A stretch of DNA of 64,000 bases from Caldifarciminota bacterium (lineage in GTDB: Bacteria > Hydrothermota > Tepidihabitantia > Tepidihabitantales > Tepidihabitantaceae), in the NCBI GenBank assembly GCA_026418295.1, contig JAOABP010000005.1:1-64000 (forward strand). The letters run 5' to 3'. Shown piece by piece: positions 35,820 through 47,161 of the stretch. Position 1 is the first letter of the stretch; every line of letters begins with the position of its first letter. Under the pieces are notes generated by a model. The model did no database searches and was not told the origin of the DNA. It saw only the letters and a program-made list of their open reading frames with translations. Both the position numbers and the translations under genes were made by a program.

Positions 35820-36008
35820 ATAATTAAATGACTTATAGTTAATTTGTCTGACAGGCTCTTAACCTAGGGTTATCTAAGAATTTTTGGCTGAGCAAGTTGT
35901 AGATCTTAGTCTAGAGTACGTCCTGTTATTAGGGTATAAATTTCTATAGCTACACGGACTTATGCAACTATAAGCTAATGATGTTAGTTTTGCAAATGCG
36001 TATTTCGC
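35820..36008. other. Non-coding AT-rich stretch upstream of mcrB
   Basis: Low-GC sequence with stops in all frames and no recognised element. Composition returns to the local GC-rich norm at about 36015-36030, which I take as the island edge. Confidence 0.4.
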
Positions 36009-36158
36009 TCACGTTTGTTGGTCCAATATACCACTGGAGTCCTGACCCGCCTCATAGCCGTCGGCAAAGAGCGGATCGGCGCCGGCAATCGTAATGCCCA
36101 GAATCGTTAAGAGGATGAGCCCAGCAACCAGTCCCCGATTACTGTCGCCGACGGTTAT
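36009..36158 (-). pseudogene. Truncated secreted-protein remnant at the island edge
   Basis: On the minus strand a GGGAGGT Shine-Dalgarno is followed 5 bases later by ATA, where ATG would be expected, and 49 codons before a TGA. The product would have a clear signal peptide (GLVAGLILLTILGITIAGAD) and a short mature start (PLFADGYEAG). The frame ends just inside AT-rich sequence. This looks like the 5' end of a secreted-protein gene cut off by the McrBC island, with a lost start codon. Confidence 0.45.
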
Positions 36159-36184
36159 CTTACCTCCCTTTGCCTGATAAGGGT

Positions 36185-37339
36185 TCAAGGCAGGACTACC
36201 AGTCTGGTAATTCGCCTCCCTCTCCCTGCGTCCGTTTCAATCAGGAAATGCACACCGGTCTGGACCGGGCCCGGTCCGGCGATTCTGCCGGTGGCATCAA
36301 CGAGCAGACCGTTGCCGGGCAGAAAACGGCCTCTTTGTACCGACGGCCGGGCGCTGCCGGAAGTATTATGGTCCGGTTCCTGAATTCCCGAGGGCAGGTA
36401 TTCAACAATCCGCATCCCCTGGTTACCATCGGCAACACAGACCAGATTACCCATAAGCGCCGCTCCATAGCTCAGACCCGGCGTGTTGTAATAGCCCAGC
36501 TCTACCGGCTGAGCAGGACGGGCAACCGAGAGCACCCGCAATCCGGAGCCGGTGGCGGCAACATAGATGATGGAGTCGGCGGCGGCAACATCATAGGGTT
36601 GATTTTCAAGCTGGCACGCGCCGACCAGCATCGGAGCACGGGGGTTGCTGATATCAGCGATTCGCACCTGCTGATCCAGGCAGGAGATATAGGCATATCT
36701 GCCGGCAACGGTGACATTCTGGGCATATGCCGGTGTTGCCAGCGCTCCCAGCTCCTCAGGCTGGGTCGGATCGGCAATGGAAACGATCCGCAGACCCTGA
36801 TCGCCGCATGCCAGACAGGCAACATCACCCTGCACCGCCACCGCCTGCACAAAACCGGCAGGGCTGGGGTAATAAAAGCCGATCTCCCGCGGACTGGCAG
36901 GGTTGGCAAATGAGATCAGCCGCAATCCGGCATTAGAGCAGGCAACAAGGGCGATCGTATCCCGGAAGGCGGTGACGCTGAGCGCATAGCTGGGGGTTGA
37001 ATAACTGCCTGCTTCAGTCGGATTCGCCGGATCGGCAACTGAAATGATGCGCAGGGCACCATAGTCAGCAAGCAGGGCGTAGTTACCGGCAGTTGCAACA
37101 TCGTAGGCGAATCCGGGGCTGTCATATCTGCCCACCTCGCAGGGCCGGGTTGGATCGGCAATGGAGATGACAATCAGTCCGCCGCGAAAGTCGGCAACAT
37201 AGGCATAGTTGCCGACCACCCGCAGTTTCATGGCTTCATCGTATGTCGGACACCAGCCGACCTGCCGGCAGTTGAGGGAGTCGGCAAACGCCACCGGCGT
37301 GATAATAACCAAAGTCAGGAGTGCAAACCTGACGGGCAT
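36185..37339 (-). CDS. Secreted LVIVD-repeat beta-propeller protein
   Basis: A 384-residue protein with a signal peptide (about 1-19, LLTLVIITPVAFA). Seven or so repeats of about 42 residues follow, each with a (Y/V)A-x-(V/L)-A-x(3)-GLR-(I/V)-ISVADPx(N/T)PxE-x-G-x-Y pattern, forming a propeller. The C-terminal module ends TGVHFLIETD...RITRLVVLP, like the sorting domains on other secreted proteins here. AAAGGAGG precedes the ATG. Binding partner unknown. Confidence 0.85.
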   Translation of the reverse strand: MPVRFALLTLVIITPVAFADSLNCRQVGWCPTYDEAMKLRVVGNYAYVADFRGGLIVISIADPTRPCEVGRYDSPGFAYDVATAGNYALLADYGALRIISVADPANPTEAGSYSTPSYALSVTAFRDTIALVACSNAGLRLISFANPASPREIGFYYPSPAGFVQAVAVQGDVACLACGDQGLRIVSIADPTQPEELGALATPAYAQNVTVAGRYAYISCLDQQVRIADISNPRAPMLVGACQLENQPYDVAAADSIIYVAATGSGLRVLSVARPAQPVELGYYNTPGLSYGAALMGNLVCVADGNQGMRIVEYLPSGIQEPDHNTSGSARPSVQRGRFLPGNGLLVDATGRIAGPGPVQTGVHFLIETDAGRGRRITRLVVLP

Positions 37340-37358
37340 GAAACCTCCTTTCAGAAAA

Positions 37359-37388
37359 ATTATAAAATAATGGTCATGGTAATGTCAA
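37359..37388 (-). promoter_or_regulatory. Promoter of the LVIVD-repeat gene
   Basis: On the minus strand TTGACA (37383-37388), 18 bases and TATAAT (37359-37364) precede a short leader with AAAGGAGG. Confidence 0.55.
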
Positions 37389-37784
37389 GATGCTTAGGCA
37401 TGGAGTTTATTTTTCGAGTTGATAGATTGGGAAGCGACACTTTTTTACTGCCTTTTGTGCACCGTTTATTTTTACGTCCTTTCCCGTGATAACTTGCCGT
37501 TATCATAAAGATTTCTTCTTAATTTTAATTTGAATCTAAACGGTTGAGCGTCGTCCGTTATAAATATATTTTTTTCAATATCTTCCATCTTTGCACCCCT
37601 GCTCGGTCTGCAGAGGGGGCAGTTCCCCTCAGGGTGTGATGGGCGGTGGAGGTGATGATGGGGTTGATGGATAATGGTATCTTGTTGAAGCTGGAAGATT
37701 TATCACCGGGATACAGCCGGTGCGGCTGACGGGTGGGTCCCGGAAATGCCGGATTCGGGGGTTTGTGTAACTGCTCTTTCAAGT

Positions 37785-37812
37785 TTGACTTGTGGTTTTG
37801 TGTTAATATATT
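37785..37812 (+). promoter_or_regulatory. Leaderless promoter of gyrA
   Basis: TTGACT (37785-37790), 16 bases and TATATT (37807-37812) end 7 bases before the GTG at 37820. This fixes the gyrA start. No Shine-Dalgarno. Confidence 0.6.
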
Positions 37813-37819
37813 AGAGTTC

Positions 37820-40242
<2,423 letters not shown>

Positions 40243-40246
<4 letters not shown>

Positions 40247-40953
40247 GCCCGGCAGTTCTCCAGCAGGATTTTCAGGTCGCCGACGGTCCGGACATAGAGC
40301 CGGGCAGAGGGCATTATTCTGATAATGTGTTCCGGCCGGACTGCCTCCAGATGCCGGGTTAAAAGCACCGGAGTCATGCCGGCGCGACGGGCGCCGTTGA
40401 GCTCATCCGAACCGCCGTTGCCGATGAACAGGCAGTTTTCCGGTTTAACCCCGAGTTGCTTTGCAGTAAGATGGTAGATTTCCGGATCAGGTTTCTTGAG
40501 CCGGACCTGACAGGAGAAGACCGCGGTATCAAAGAGCGGGGCAAGGGGTGATTCGTGCCAGTGGGCGATTTCGTCCAGACCGCAGTTGGAGACCAGCCCC
40601 AGCCGGTAGCCGGCAGTGCGGAGTGCCTTGAGTCCGGTGACTGTTTCCGGCTCGATGTTGATCAGTGCATGGCGGAAGCGCTGGTGCCGGACCTGCATTG
40701 CGGTTCGGATCTGTTCTTCGGTTACCTCCGGATTGAGCTGGCGGGCAAGCCGGGCGATCGGAATTTCCACCGGCACCAGGCCGAGACAGTAGTCCGGCGG
40801 GTCTCTGAGCCAGTGTTCATTCCATGTTTCCCGGTCAATACCAAGAATATCGGCGGTATGGGCACCCGGTGCTTTGGAGACTTCAAGCGAGGTCAGGGTG
40901 TGAAACAGGTCAAAGAGCAGAGCGGTAATCTTTTGCGGGCAGGAGATGTTCAT
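40243..40953 (-). CDS. HAD-superfamily hydrolase
   Basis: A 236-residue phosphatase-like protein. Motif I is FDLFHTLT at about 14-21, motif II LVSNCG, motif III Lys in [12 protein letters not shown], and motif [15 protein letters not shown], where Asn replaces the usual first Asp. The cap between motifs I and II is helical (C1 type). The substrate is not predictable. It starts inside the end of the preceding propeller gene and is the last gene of the nnr operon. Convergent with gyrA, overlapping by 4 bases. Confidence 0.8.
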
Positions 40954-40957
40954 CAGA

Positions 40958-42364
40958 TCATCGGAGCTGCCGGCGGTATTCGTACCGGCTCAGGAATTTC
41001 GAGCCGGCAATCCAGAGGTAACGCTCATCGGCAAACAGGGCGGAAATTTCCTCTTCCGGCAGTCCGGCGCTGTGGTCGATGGCGGTCCAGGTGCCGTTTT
41101 TCAGATTGAGCGTGTGAATGGTGCTGCCGTCGGCAATAAAGAGATAGTTTCCTCCTGCGGTCATTGTCCGGACCGGTCTTGACAGGTCAAATCCCGGCGG
41201 GATGATCTGGGTCCAGGTGTTGGTCGTATCGAGCCGGAGAATCCGGCCCAGTGTGCCGAAGAAGAAGGTCTTGTCCGCCCGGACAATGGAGTAGACACCG
41301 AAATCAAATCGGGCAAACGGGTCGGTGACCGGAATCAGGCTGTCGCCGGTCAGCAGGAGCAGGCCTTCGTCGGTCGCCACGAGCAGTGTATCCCGAACCA
41401 GGCTGAGGTCATTCAGCCCGCGTTCAGGTTTCCAGAGCAGGTTGAGTTTATTGTCCGGACTCAGCGTGTAGACACCGCTGGCGGTGGCGATCAGCGTATT
41501 GCCGGCATAGTTCAGGAAACCGACGATTTTTTCCCGCTGGTGGAGTTCCAGGACCGGGTCCAGAACCGGCAGGAACTTGATGCGGAGAGCAGTTCCTGCC
41601 CGGGATGTGTAATACCAGTTTTTCAGGGAGTCGATACAGGCGGCGCCGTCTTCGGTAAGAAACCAGAGCTGGCGATCATACCGGAGGATGCGGGTGATCT
41701 GTTTTGCCGGCGGTCCGGGTCGGATTTCGTGTTCCTTTAAGCCGGAAAACAGATTGTAAACAACAATCCCGTAGCCGGGGCTGGCAACATAAAGTTTGCC
41801 GGTCCGGCCGTCAGTCCAGGCACGGGTCAGGGGCCGAATGTTCAGGTCTTCGTCGAGAATGTGATAGGGGGTCAGGAAGGTCCAGTGCCGGATTGGGGTG
41901 GTATCCTTCTCTCCGAACCAGCGCACCGGCGGCTGAGGTTCTCCGGCAGGCTGGAACCGGTCCAGCGTCCGGATTTTTTGAAACACGCCCTTTTCAGTGT
42001 CAAAAAAGGCGCCATTCTGGGCGATGCCGATTGAGCGGAGTTCAGTAAACGGCGGGTTGAGCGGCTGGAGCTGTCCGGTGCCGGGAATGAAGCTGTAGAG
42101 GTGGCTGGTGCCGGCAATCAGAAGTTCGCTGCCGAACGGGTTGTAGGCGCAGAACCGGATGCGGTCAGTTATGCCGTCAGCTGATGTCAGGGTGCGCAGG
42201 TGCTGATAGCTGTGCCGGTCAAGGATGTAGATGCCATCCGGGACCGCGATGTAAATCTGCCGGCTGCTGAAGCTGACAGAACCGATTTCCTCAAGCGGGG
42301 GGTAGTGAAGCCAAAGTTCGGGCTGATAGAAAAGAGTGAAAAGAGAAATGAGAAGACCGGACAT
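40958..42364 (-). CDS. Beta-propeller protein, probably exported
   Basis: A 468-residue protein with a short hydrophobic N-terminus (MSGLLISLFTLFY). WD or two-component-regulator-propeller-like blades follow, with recurring patterns such as GIYILDRHSYQHLRTL, GIVVYNLFSGLKE, GVYTLSPDNKLNLLWKPERGLNDL and STIHTLNLKNGTWTAIDHSAGLPEEEISALFADERYLWIAG. No catalytic motif is visible. It overlaps the nnr stop by one base. Confidence 0.7.
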   Translation of the reverse strand: MSGLLISLFTLFYQPELWLHYPPLEEIGSVSFSSRQIYIAVPDGIYILDRHSYQHLRTLTSADGITDRIRFCAYNPFGSELLIAGTSHLYSFIPGTGQLQPLNPPFTELRSIGIAQNGAFFDTEKGVFQKIRTLDRFQPAGEPQPPVRWFGEKDTTPIRHWTFLTPYHILDEDLNIRPLTRAWTDGRTGKLYVASPGYGIVVYNLFSGLKEHEIRPGPPAKQITRILRYDRQLWFLTEDGAACIDSLKNWYYTSRAGTALRIKFLPVLDPVLELHQREKIVGFLNYAGNTLIATASGVYTLSPDNKLNLLWKPERGLNDLSLVRDTLLVATDEGLLLLTGDSLIPVTDPFARFDFGVYSIVRADKTFFFGTLGRILRLDTTNTWTQIIPPGFDLSRPVRTMTAGGNYLFIADGSTIHTLNLKNGTWTAIDHSAGLPEEEISALFADERYLWIAGSKFLSRYEYRRQLR

Positions 42365-43917
42365 CAGGCTCCGGTTGCGGTGAGCAGCTGGTGCAATGCC
42401 TGCGGGATGAGGCTGAGGAGATCCTCTGCTGCCAGGGAGTATTCGGTTAACCGTGAAGCGCCGATGTCTGCTGCCAAGCCGTGGACAAACACCGCACCGA
42501 TAGCGGCGTTCAGGGGCGAAGCACCCTGAGCCAGCAGACCGGCAATCAGTCCGGTCAGGACATCGCCGGTGCCTCCTGAGCCCAGACCCGAGTTGCCGGT
42601 GGGGTTGATAAATACCCTGCGGTCAGGAGCGGCGACGACGGTCGGGGCACCCTTGAGTACCAGAAAAAGGTTATGCTGCGAACTGAACTCCCGGGCAATT
42701 TCTACCCGGCGCCGGTTGACCTCCTGGACCGGGATGCCGGTGAGCCGTGAAAGTTCGCCCGGGTGCGGAGTGAGAATCACCGGCGGTTTGAGCCGGCTGA
42801 GCAGGGTGGTTTCACCGGCGAGATTGTTCAGACCGTCGGCATCAAGTACGAGCGGTTTTTCAATCCCGGGCAGCAGCTCCAGCAGCAGCTGGCGCGTCTC
42901 GGGATGAGTGGATATGCCGGGACCGATGGCAACTGCATCAGCACCGGCAGCAAGCTGAGCGAGCGGTTCAAGTGCCCGAAGACTCAGCGTTTTTTCGCCG
43001 GTTTCCGGCAGGGGATGCTTTACCGGCTCCAGCACAGCTGACTCAATAACCGGGCTCAGACTTTCCGGATAGGCGAGCCGGACCAGCCCGGCACCGGCAC
43101 GGACCGCCGCCATCGCGGTCAGGGAGGCGGCACCGGTAAAGCCCCGGGAACCGCAGACAAGCAGGCAGGTGCCGAATGTGCCCTTGTGGCCGTCCGGTGG
43201 CCGGAAAGGCAGGAGTTTGCGGACTGAATCGGCGTCCACCAGAAATGTATCCCCAGCTTCCTGAAGCAGTTTCCGGGGGATACCGATGTCGGCGATCAGC
43301 AGTTTGCCGGTGCAGTTTCTGCCCGGATAGAGGAGAAGTCCCAGTTTGGGGAGCGCCATCGTGATCGTGATCCGGGCACGGACCGCCGGCTCGAGGACCT
43401 CACCGGTATCGGCATTCACTCCTGACGGGACATCAACACTGACAACCCGGGCACCACTCTGATTAATCAGTTCGATTGCCCGGGCATAAATGCCGGCTGG
43501 CGGGCTGGAAAGTCCGGTGCCGAAGATGGCGTCGATTATGACCTTTTCCCCGGAAAGCAGACAGGAGAGCTGTTCAGGGGCGGTGATCTCCACCAGCGGG
43601 AAGCCGGCGTTGAGCAGGATTTGGGCATTGGTCCGGGCATCGCCTTTGAGTTCTGTGATCTTGCCGAGGACCGCACATTCAACCTGCAGGTTGCGGTTCA
43701 GCAGGTGTCGCGTCACCACCAGACCATCTCCGCCGTTATTGCCTTTACCACAGACAACAAGAAACCGGCGCCGGGAAAATTCGGGAATTTCAGTGGCAAG
43801 AATGTCGGCGACACTCCGGCCGGCATTTTCCATCAGCACCAGTCCGGAAATACCCCAGTTTTCCATTGCCTGGCGGTCAATCTGCTGCATCTGTCTGCCG
43901 GTGACGACAGGAAGCAT
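42364..43917 (-). CDS. nnr: Bifunctional NAD(P)H-hydrate epimerase/dehydratase
   Basis: A 517-residue repair enzyme. The N-terminal epimerase (YjeF-N) has LVMENAGRSVAD and VVCGKGNNGGDGLVVTRHL. The C-terminal ADP-dependent dehydratase (YjeF-C, ribokinase-like) has GTCLLVCGSRGFTGAASL, ILTPHPGELSRLTG and GSGGTGDVLTGLIAGLLAQG. It repairs hydrated NAD(P)H. TATAAT lies 6 bases before the ATG. First gene of nnr-propeller-HAD. Confidence 0.95.
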   Translation of the reverse strand: MLPVVTGRQMQQIDRQAMENWGISGLVLMENAGRSVADILATEIPEFSRRRFLVVCGKGNNGGDGLVVTRHLLNRNLQVECAVLGKITELKGDARTNAQILLNAGFPLVEITAPEQLSCLLSGEKVIIDAIFGTGLSSPPAGIYARAIELINQSGARVVSVDVPSGVNADTGEVLEPAVRARITITMALPKLGLLLYPGRNCTGKLLIADIGIPRKLLQEAGDTFLVDADSVRKLLPFRPPDGHKGTFGTCLLVCGSRGFTGAASLTAMAAVRAGAGLVRLAYPESLSPVIESAVLEPVKHPLPETGEKTLSLRALEPLAQLAAGADAVAIGPGISTHPETRQLLLELLPGIEKPLVLDADGLNNLAGETTLLSRLKPPVILTPHPGELSRLTGIPVQEVNRRRVEIAREFSSQHNLFLVLKGAPTVVAAPDRRVFINPTGNSGLGSGGTGDVLTGLIAGLLAQGASPLNAAIGAVFVHGLAADIGASRLTEYSLAAEDLLSLIPQALHQLLTATGA

Positions 43918-43923
43918 CAGCTG

Positions 43924-43951
43924 ATTATAAGCTACAAAATGTGCCAGTCAA
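43924..43951 (-). promoter_or_regulatory. Leaderless promoter of nnr
   Basis: On the minus strand TTGACT (43946-43951), 16 bases and TATAAT (43924-43929) are followed by 6 bases and ATG. No Shine-Dalgarno. Confidence 0.7.
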
Positions 43952-43970
43952 TTGAGCGATACAGTCCTGA

Positions 43971-43998
43971 TTGACAATTCTGTCCCGGGCGGTAAATT
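43971..43998 (+). promoter_or_regulatory. Promoter of the cold-shock gene
   Basis: TTGACA (43971-43976), 16 bases and TAAATT (43993-43998) precede a leader of about 20 bases with AAAGGAG. Nearly back to back with the nnr promoter. Confidence 0.6.
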
Positions 43999-44023
43999 AA
44001 TGTGAAGCAGAAAAGGAGTCAGG

Positions 44024-44233
44024 ATGCAGCATGGTGCGGTAAAATGGTATGATGACAAAAAGGGATACGGATTTATCAAGCCGGAACTCGGCGAGCGGGA
44101 TATATTCGTCTACGCCTCGGATATCATCGGGACGGACGAATGCGTGCTGAAACCCGGGGAACGGGTGAGTTTTGAAATTGCTGAGACCGCGCACGGGCCG
44201 CGGGCGATCAATGTCCGCCGGGAGACAGTCTGA
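44024..44233 (+). CDS. Cold-shock domain protein
   Basis: A 69-residue single cold-shock domain. RNP1 is KKGYGFIKP near 12-20 and RNP2 is RDIFVYASDI near 25-34. It binds single-stranded RNA or DNA as a chaperone. RNP2 has Tyr where most have His (VYAS for VHxS). Confidence 0.93.
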   Translation: MQHGAVKWYDDKKGYGFIKPELGERDIFVYASDIIGTDECVLKPGERVSFEIAETAHGPRAINVRRETV

Positions 44234-44255
44234 ATTCCGTTCCTGCCTCATTTAG

Positions 44256-44283
44256 TTGACACTCAAAGATAATCAAATAGTCT
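44256..44283 (+). promoter_or_regulatory. Promoter of the folK-panC operon, near-leaderless
   Basis: TTGACA (44256-44261), 16 bases and TAGTCT (44278-44283) end 4 bases before ATG (44288) and 7 before GTG (44291). Either could be the start. No Shine-Dalgarno. Confidence 0.45.
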
Positions 44284-44287
44284 TTAA

Positions 44288-44809
44288 ATGGTGACAGAAG
44301 TCTATCTCGGGGTCGGCAGTAATTTAGGCGACCGGGATGAAAATCTTTACCGGGCGCTTGCGGAACTGGTCAAGCTCGGTCCGCTCCAGCGGTCCTCATG
44401 GTATGAGACCGAACCCGCAGGTATGGCGGCAGGAACTCCGCATTTTCTCAACGGCGCAGTCCGGCTCTGGACTGAGGTTAGTCTGGAGGCGCTCCATGCC
44501 CGGATAATTGAGATCGAAACCCGGCTCGGCAGGGAGCCGGTGCGGTCTTCTGAAGAACCGAAACGGTCACGGATAATTGACATCGATATTTTATTTTTCA
44601 ATCATCGGGTGATCGGCTGGCAGGCGGATAAACCTGTCTCCGGAGCAAAGCTCATTGTGCCTCACCCGCACCTGCACAAGCGGGCGTTTGTGCTCGTACC
44701 CCTTGCCGAGCTGGCGCCGGACTTCAGACACCCGGTGCTGGGATTGACGGTGCGGGAACTGCTGGCAAATGTTGATACTTCGGAGGTGCGACCTTGGGAG
44801 CGCAGTTGA
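44288..44809 (+). CDS. folK: Hydroxymethyldihydropterin pyrophosphokinase
   Basis: A 173-residue HPPK of folate synthesis. The fold opens VYLGVGSNLGDRDENL and contains WYETEPAG, FLNGAVRL, IETRLGR, SRIIDIDILFF and VPHPHLHKRAFVLVPLAEL. It transfers pyrophosphate from ATP to hydroxymethyl-dihydropterin. First gene of folK-dNK-panB-panC. GTG at 44291 is an alternative start. Confidence 0.95.
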   Translation: MVTEVYLGVGSNLGDRDENLYRALAELVKLGPLQRSSWYETEPAGMAAGTPHFLNGAVRLWTEVSLEALHARIIEIETRLGREPVRSSEEPKRSRIIDIDILFFNHRVIGWQADKPVSGAKLIVPHPHLHKRAFVLVPLAELAPDFRHPVLGLTVRELLANVDTSEVRPWERS

Positions 44810-45462
44810 GTTATCTGGCGATCGAGGGTCCGATTGGTGTCGGTAAAACCGCTCTGGCAGAGCTGCTGGCAAGGCGTCTGCAGGCACGGCTGGTGCGGGA
44901 GGTGGTGGAGGAGAATCCGTTTCTGGAAAAGTTTTACCGGGATATGCGCGGCTATGCGTTTCAGACTCAGCTTTTTTTTCTGCTTTCCCGGCACCGCCAG
45001 CTGCAGGAGGTGTTTCAGTCCGGGATGATGATGGTTGAAGGGGCGCTGGTGCCGGAGCAGGCGGTAATCAGCGACTACCTGTTTGAGAAGGACCGGATAT
45101 TTGCCACGCTTAACCTGACTGAACATGAGCTGGCGCTCTATTACCGGATTTACGAGCTGATCAAGCGGGATATCCCCAAGCCGGATCTGGTGGTATATCT
45201 GCAGGCACGGGTGGAGGTGCTGCTGGCGCGGATCAGACAGCGGGGTCGGCCGTTTGAGGCGGATATCGATCCGGAGTATCTGGGCACACTGGCAAATCTC
45301 TACAATTCGTTCTTTCTCCATTACGAGGAGGCGCCGGTGCTGATTGTCAATACTGACCGGCTGGATTTTGTCGCCAACCAGGATGATTTTGAGGAGCTGT
45401 TGCGGGCGATTCTGGAACACCGTTCGGGCAGGAAATTCTATTCGCCCCGGAGCCGGAGGTAA
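44794..45462 (+). CDS. Deoxynucleoside kinase
   Basis: A 222-residue dCK/dGK-type kinase of nucleoside salvage. P-loop IEGPIGVGKTALAELLA near 9-25, VEENPFLEKFYRD, FQTQLFFLLSRHRQ, ISDYLFEKDRIFA (DRS-like position reads DYL) and the lid RIRQRGRPFE. The TTG start at 44794 has GGAGGTG 5 bases upstream and overlaps folK by 16 bases. The preferred nucleoside is unknown. Confidence 0.88.
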   Translation: MGAQLSYLAIEGPIGVGKTALAELLARRLQARLVREVVEENPFLEKFYRDMRGYAFQTQLFFLLSRHRQLQEVFQSGMMMVEGALVPEQAVISDYLFEKDRIFATLNLTEHELALYYRIYELIKRDIPKPDLVVYLQARVEVLLARIRQRGRPFEADIDPEYLGTLANLYNSFFLHYEEAPVLIVNTDRLDFVANQDDFEELLRAILEHRSGRKFYSPRSRR

Positions 45463-45465
45463 CAG

Positions 45466-46290
45466 ATGACTGCCGATTCCGGGAAAATTACCACCCGCCG
45501 GCTGCGGAAAATGAAGGCGCTGGGCGAAAAAATTGTCTGTCTGACTGCTTATGACTTCACCTTTGCCCGGATTATTGACCGGTGCGGGGTGGATGTCATT
45601 CTGGTCGGCGATTCGGCGGCAAATGTCGTCTACGGCATGCGCACAACCCTGACGATCGGAATGGAGGAGATGCTCCATCATACGCGGGCAGTCGCCAGCG
45701 GGGTGGAACGGGCGCTTGTTGTCAGTGATATGCCGTTTCTTTCCTTTCAGGTGTCGCCGGAACGGGCGGTGGAGAATGCGGGCCGGCTGCTTCAGGCCGG
45801 GGCGGAGGCGGTTAAGGTCGAGGGCGCGGGACCGGTGCTGGAGGTGGTGCAGCGGCTGGTGGCGTTCGGAATTCCGGTGATGGGACATCTCGGGCTGACA
45901 CCACAGGCGGTGCATCAGCTGGGCGGTTATCGCCTGCAGGCAAGAAAGCCTGAGGAGCAGGAGCGGCTGCTGGCGGATGCACTGGCGCTGGAGGCAGCGG
46001 GCTGTTTTGCGCTCGTCCTGGAGAAGGTGCCGGCGGAAGTGGCGGGGGTTGTCACGCGCCGGCTCCAGATTCCGACCATCGGCATCGGTGCCGGACCGGA
46101 GTGCGACGGTCAGGTGCTGGTGCTTCAGGATCTGCTCGGGCTGACCGATGAACCCCGGCTCAAGTTTGTCAAGCAATATGCTGAACTCAGCCGGGTTGTG
46201 CAGACGGCGGTTGCGGAGTACTGCTCCGAGGTCCGCAGCGGCAGGTTCCCCGGAAAGGAGCACAGCTTCTATCTGGATGAAGGAAAATAA
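45466..46290 (+). CDS. panB: 3-methyl-2-oxobutanoate hydroxymethyltransferase
   Basis: A 274-residue PanB, first step of pantothenate synthesis. Seen are KIVCLTAYDFTFARIID, VDVILVGDSAANVVYGM, GAEAVKVEGAG, VMGHLGLTPQAVHQLGGY and IPTIGIGAGPECDGQVLVLQDLLGL. It transfers a hydroxymethyl group from methylene-THF to ketoisovalerate. It starts 3 bases after the kinase gene. Confidence 0.97.
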   Translation: MTADSGKITTRRLRKMKALGEKIVCLTAYDFTFARIIDRCGVDVILVGDSAANVVYGMRTTLTIGMEEMLHHTRAVASGVERALVVSDMPFLSFQVSPERAVENAGRLLQAGAEAVKVEGAGPVLEVVQRLVAFGIPVMGHLGLTPQAVHQLGGYRLQARKPEEQERLLADALALEAAGCFALVLEKVPAEVAGVVTRRLQIPTIGIGAGPECDGQVLVLQDLLGLTDEPRLKFVKQYAELSRVVQTAVAEYCSEVRSGRFPGKEHSFYLDEGK

Positions 46291-47161
46291 CCGGTTACGC
46301 ATAATTCGGGGTGTCCGGCAGATGCAGGCGCTCGCCGACCGGCTCCGCACCCAGGGCCGGATCGGTTTTGTGCCGACGATGGGGGCGCTCCATGAGGGAC
46401 ATCTCGAGCTGGTCCGGGTTGCCCGGAAAAATGCTGATTTCACCGTTGTTTCCATCTTTGTCAATCCGATTCAGTTCGGACCCAAAGAGGACTACCGGCA
46501 GTATCCGCGGGACTTCACCCGGGACCGGCGGCTGCTTGCCGGACTGGGTGTGGATGTAATTTTCTATCCGGATGTAAAGGCGATGTATCCTGAAGGGTTT
46601 GCCACCTATGTTGAGGTGGAGAGGCTGACCCGTTATCTCTGCGGCCGGTCCCGCCCCGGACATTTCCGCGGGGTGACCACCGTGGTGGCAAAACTGTTTA
46701 ACATTGTCAAACCCCATGTTGCGGTCTTCGGGCAGAAAGATGCCCAGCAGGCGCTGGTGATCAGACGGATGGTCCGGGATCTGAACTTTGATCTGAAGAT
46801 TATCGTGGTGCCGACCGTGCGGGAGCCTGACGGTCTGGCACTCAGCTCGCGCAACGCCTATCTCACCCCCGAACAGCGCCGGCAGGCGACTGTGCTTTAT
46901 CAGGCGCTGCGGCTTGGGGAGAGGCTGATCAAGTCGGGCGAGACGGACCCGGTCCGGGTCAAGCAGGTGCTGCGCCGGCTGATCCGCACTCAGCCTGAAG
47001 CACGGATTGACTATGTGGAGATTGTTGATACCGCCTGGCTGGAGCCGGTTCCAAGGATTCAGGGTGAGGTGCTGATTGCGCTGGCGGTCTATTTCGGCCG
47101 GGCACGGCTGATTGACAACCTCATTGTCCGTGCCCCGCAGTCCGGCGGTAAAAACTCCTGA
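46277..47161 (+). CDS. panC: Pantothenate synthetase
   Basis: A 294-residue PanC with GFVPTMGALHEGHLELV (HIGH-type motif HEGH), VSIFVNPIQFGPKEDY, YLCGRSRPGHFRGVTTVVAKLFNIV, FGQKDAQQALVIRRMVRDL and ALSSRNAYL. It joins pantoate and beta-alanine. I chose ATG at 46277, overlapping panB by 14 bases; the open frame from 46148 only overlaps panB further. No panD is visible. The end overlaps the MFS gene by 41 bases. Confidence 0.96.
   Translation: MKENNRLRIIRGVRQMQALADRLRTQGRIGFVPTMGALHEGHLELVRVARKNADFTVVSIFVNPIQFGPKEDYRQYPRDFTRDRRLLAGLGVDVIFYPDVKAMYPEGFATYVEVERLTRYLCGRSRPGHFRGVTTVVAKLFNIVKPHVAVFGQKDAQQALVIRRMVRDLNFDLKIIVVPTVREPDGLALSSRNAYLTPEQRRQATVLYQALRLGERLIKSGETDPVRVKQVLRRLIRTQPEARIDYVEIVDTAWLEPVPRIQGEVLIALAVYFGRARLIDNLIVRAPQSGGKNS

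Larger units (their letters stand above)
37340..37819. other. Intergenic region between the LVIVD gene and gyrA
   Basis: This 480-base gap carries the divergent promoters of the propeller gene (37359-37388) and gyrA (37785-37812). A 7-base inverted repeat (TGATAAC, GTTATCA) lies at 37487-37505 and AGGGG pairs with CCCCT near 37615-37630. I see no gene; open frames here are short and lack family signals. Confidence 0.4.

Noticed and set aside
37733-37819. Upstream extension of gyrA
   Set aside because: It runs through the promoter and is not conserved-looking; GTG at 37820 fits GyrA.
46148-46276. Upstream extension of panC
   Set aside because: It lies entirely within panB in another frame; the PanC fold begins after 46277.
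44662-46464. Open frame of 600 codons on the minus strand
   Set aside because: It lies antisense to folK, the deoxynucleoside kinase and panB, all clearly real, and has a His/Pro/Gln/Arg-rich shadow composition with no family signal.
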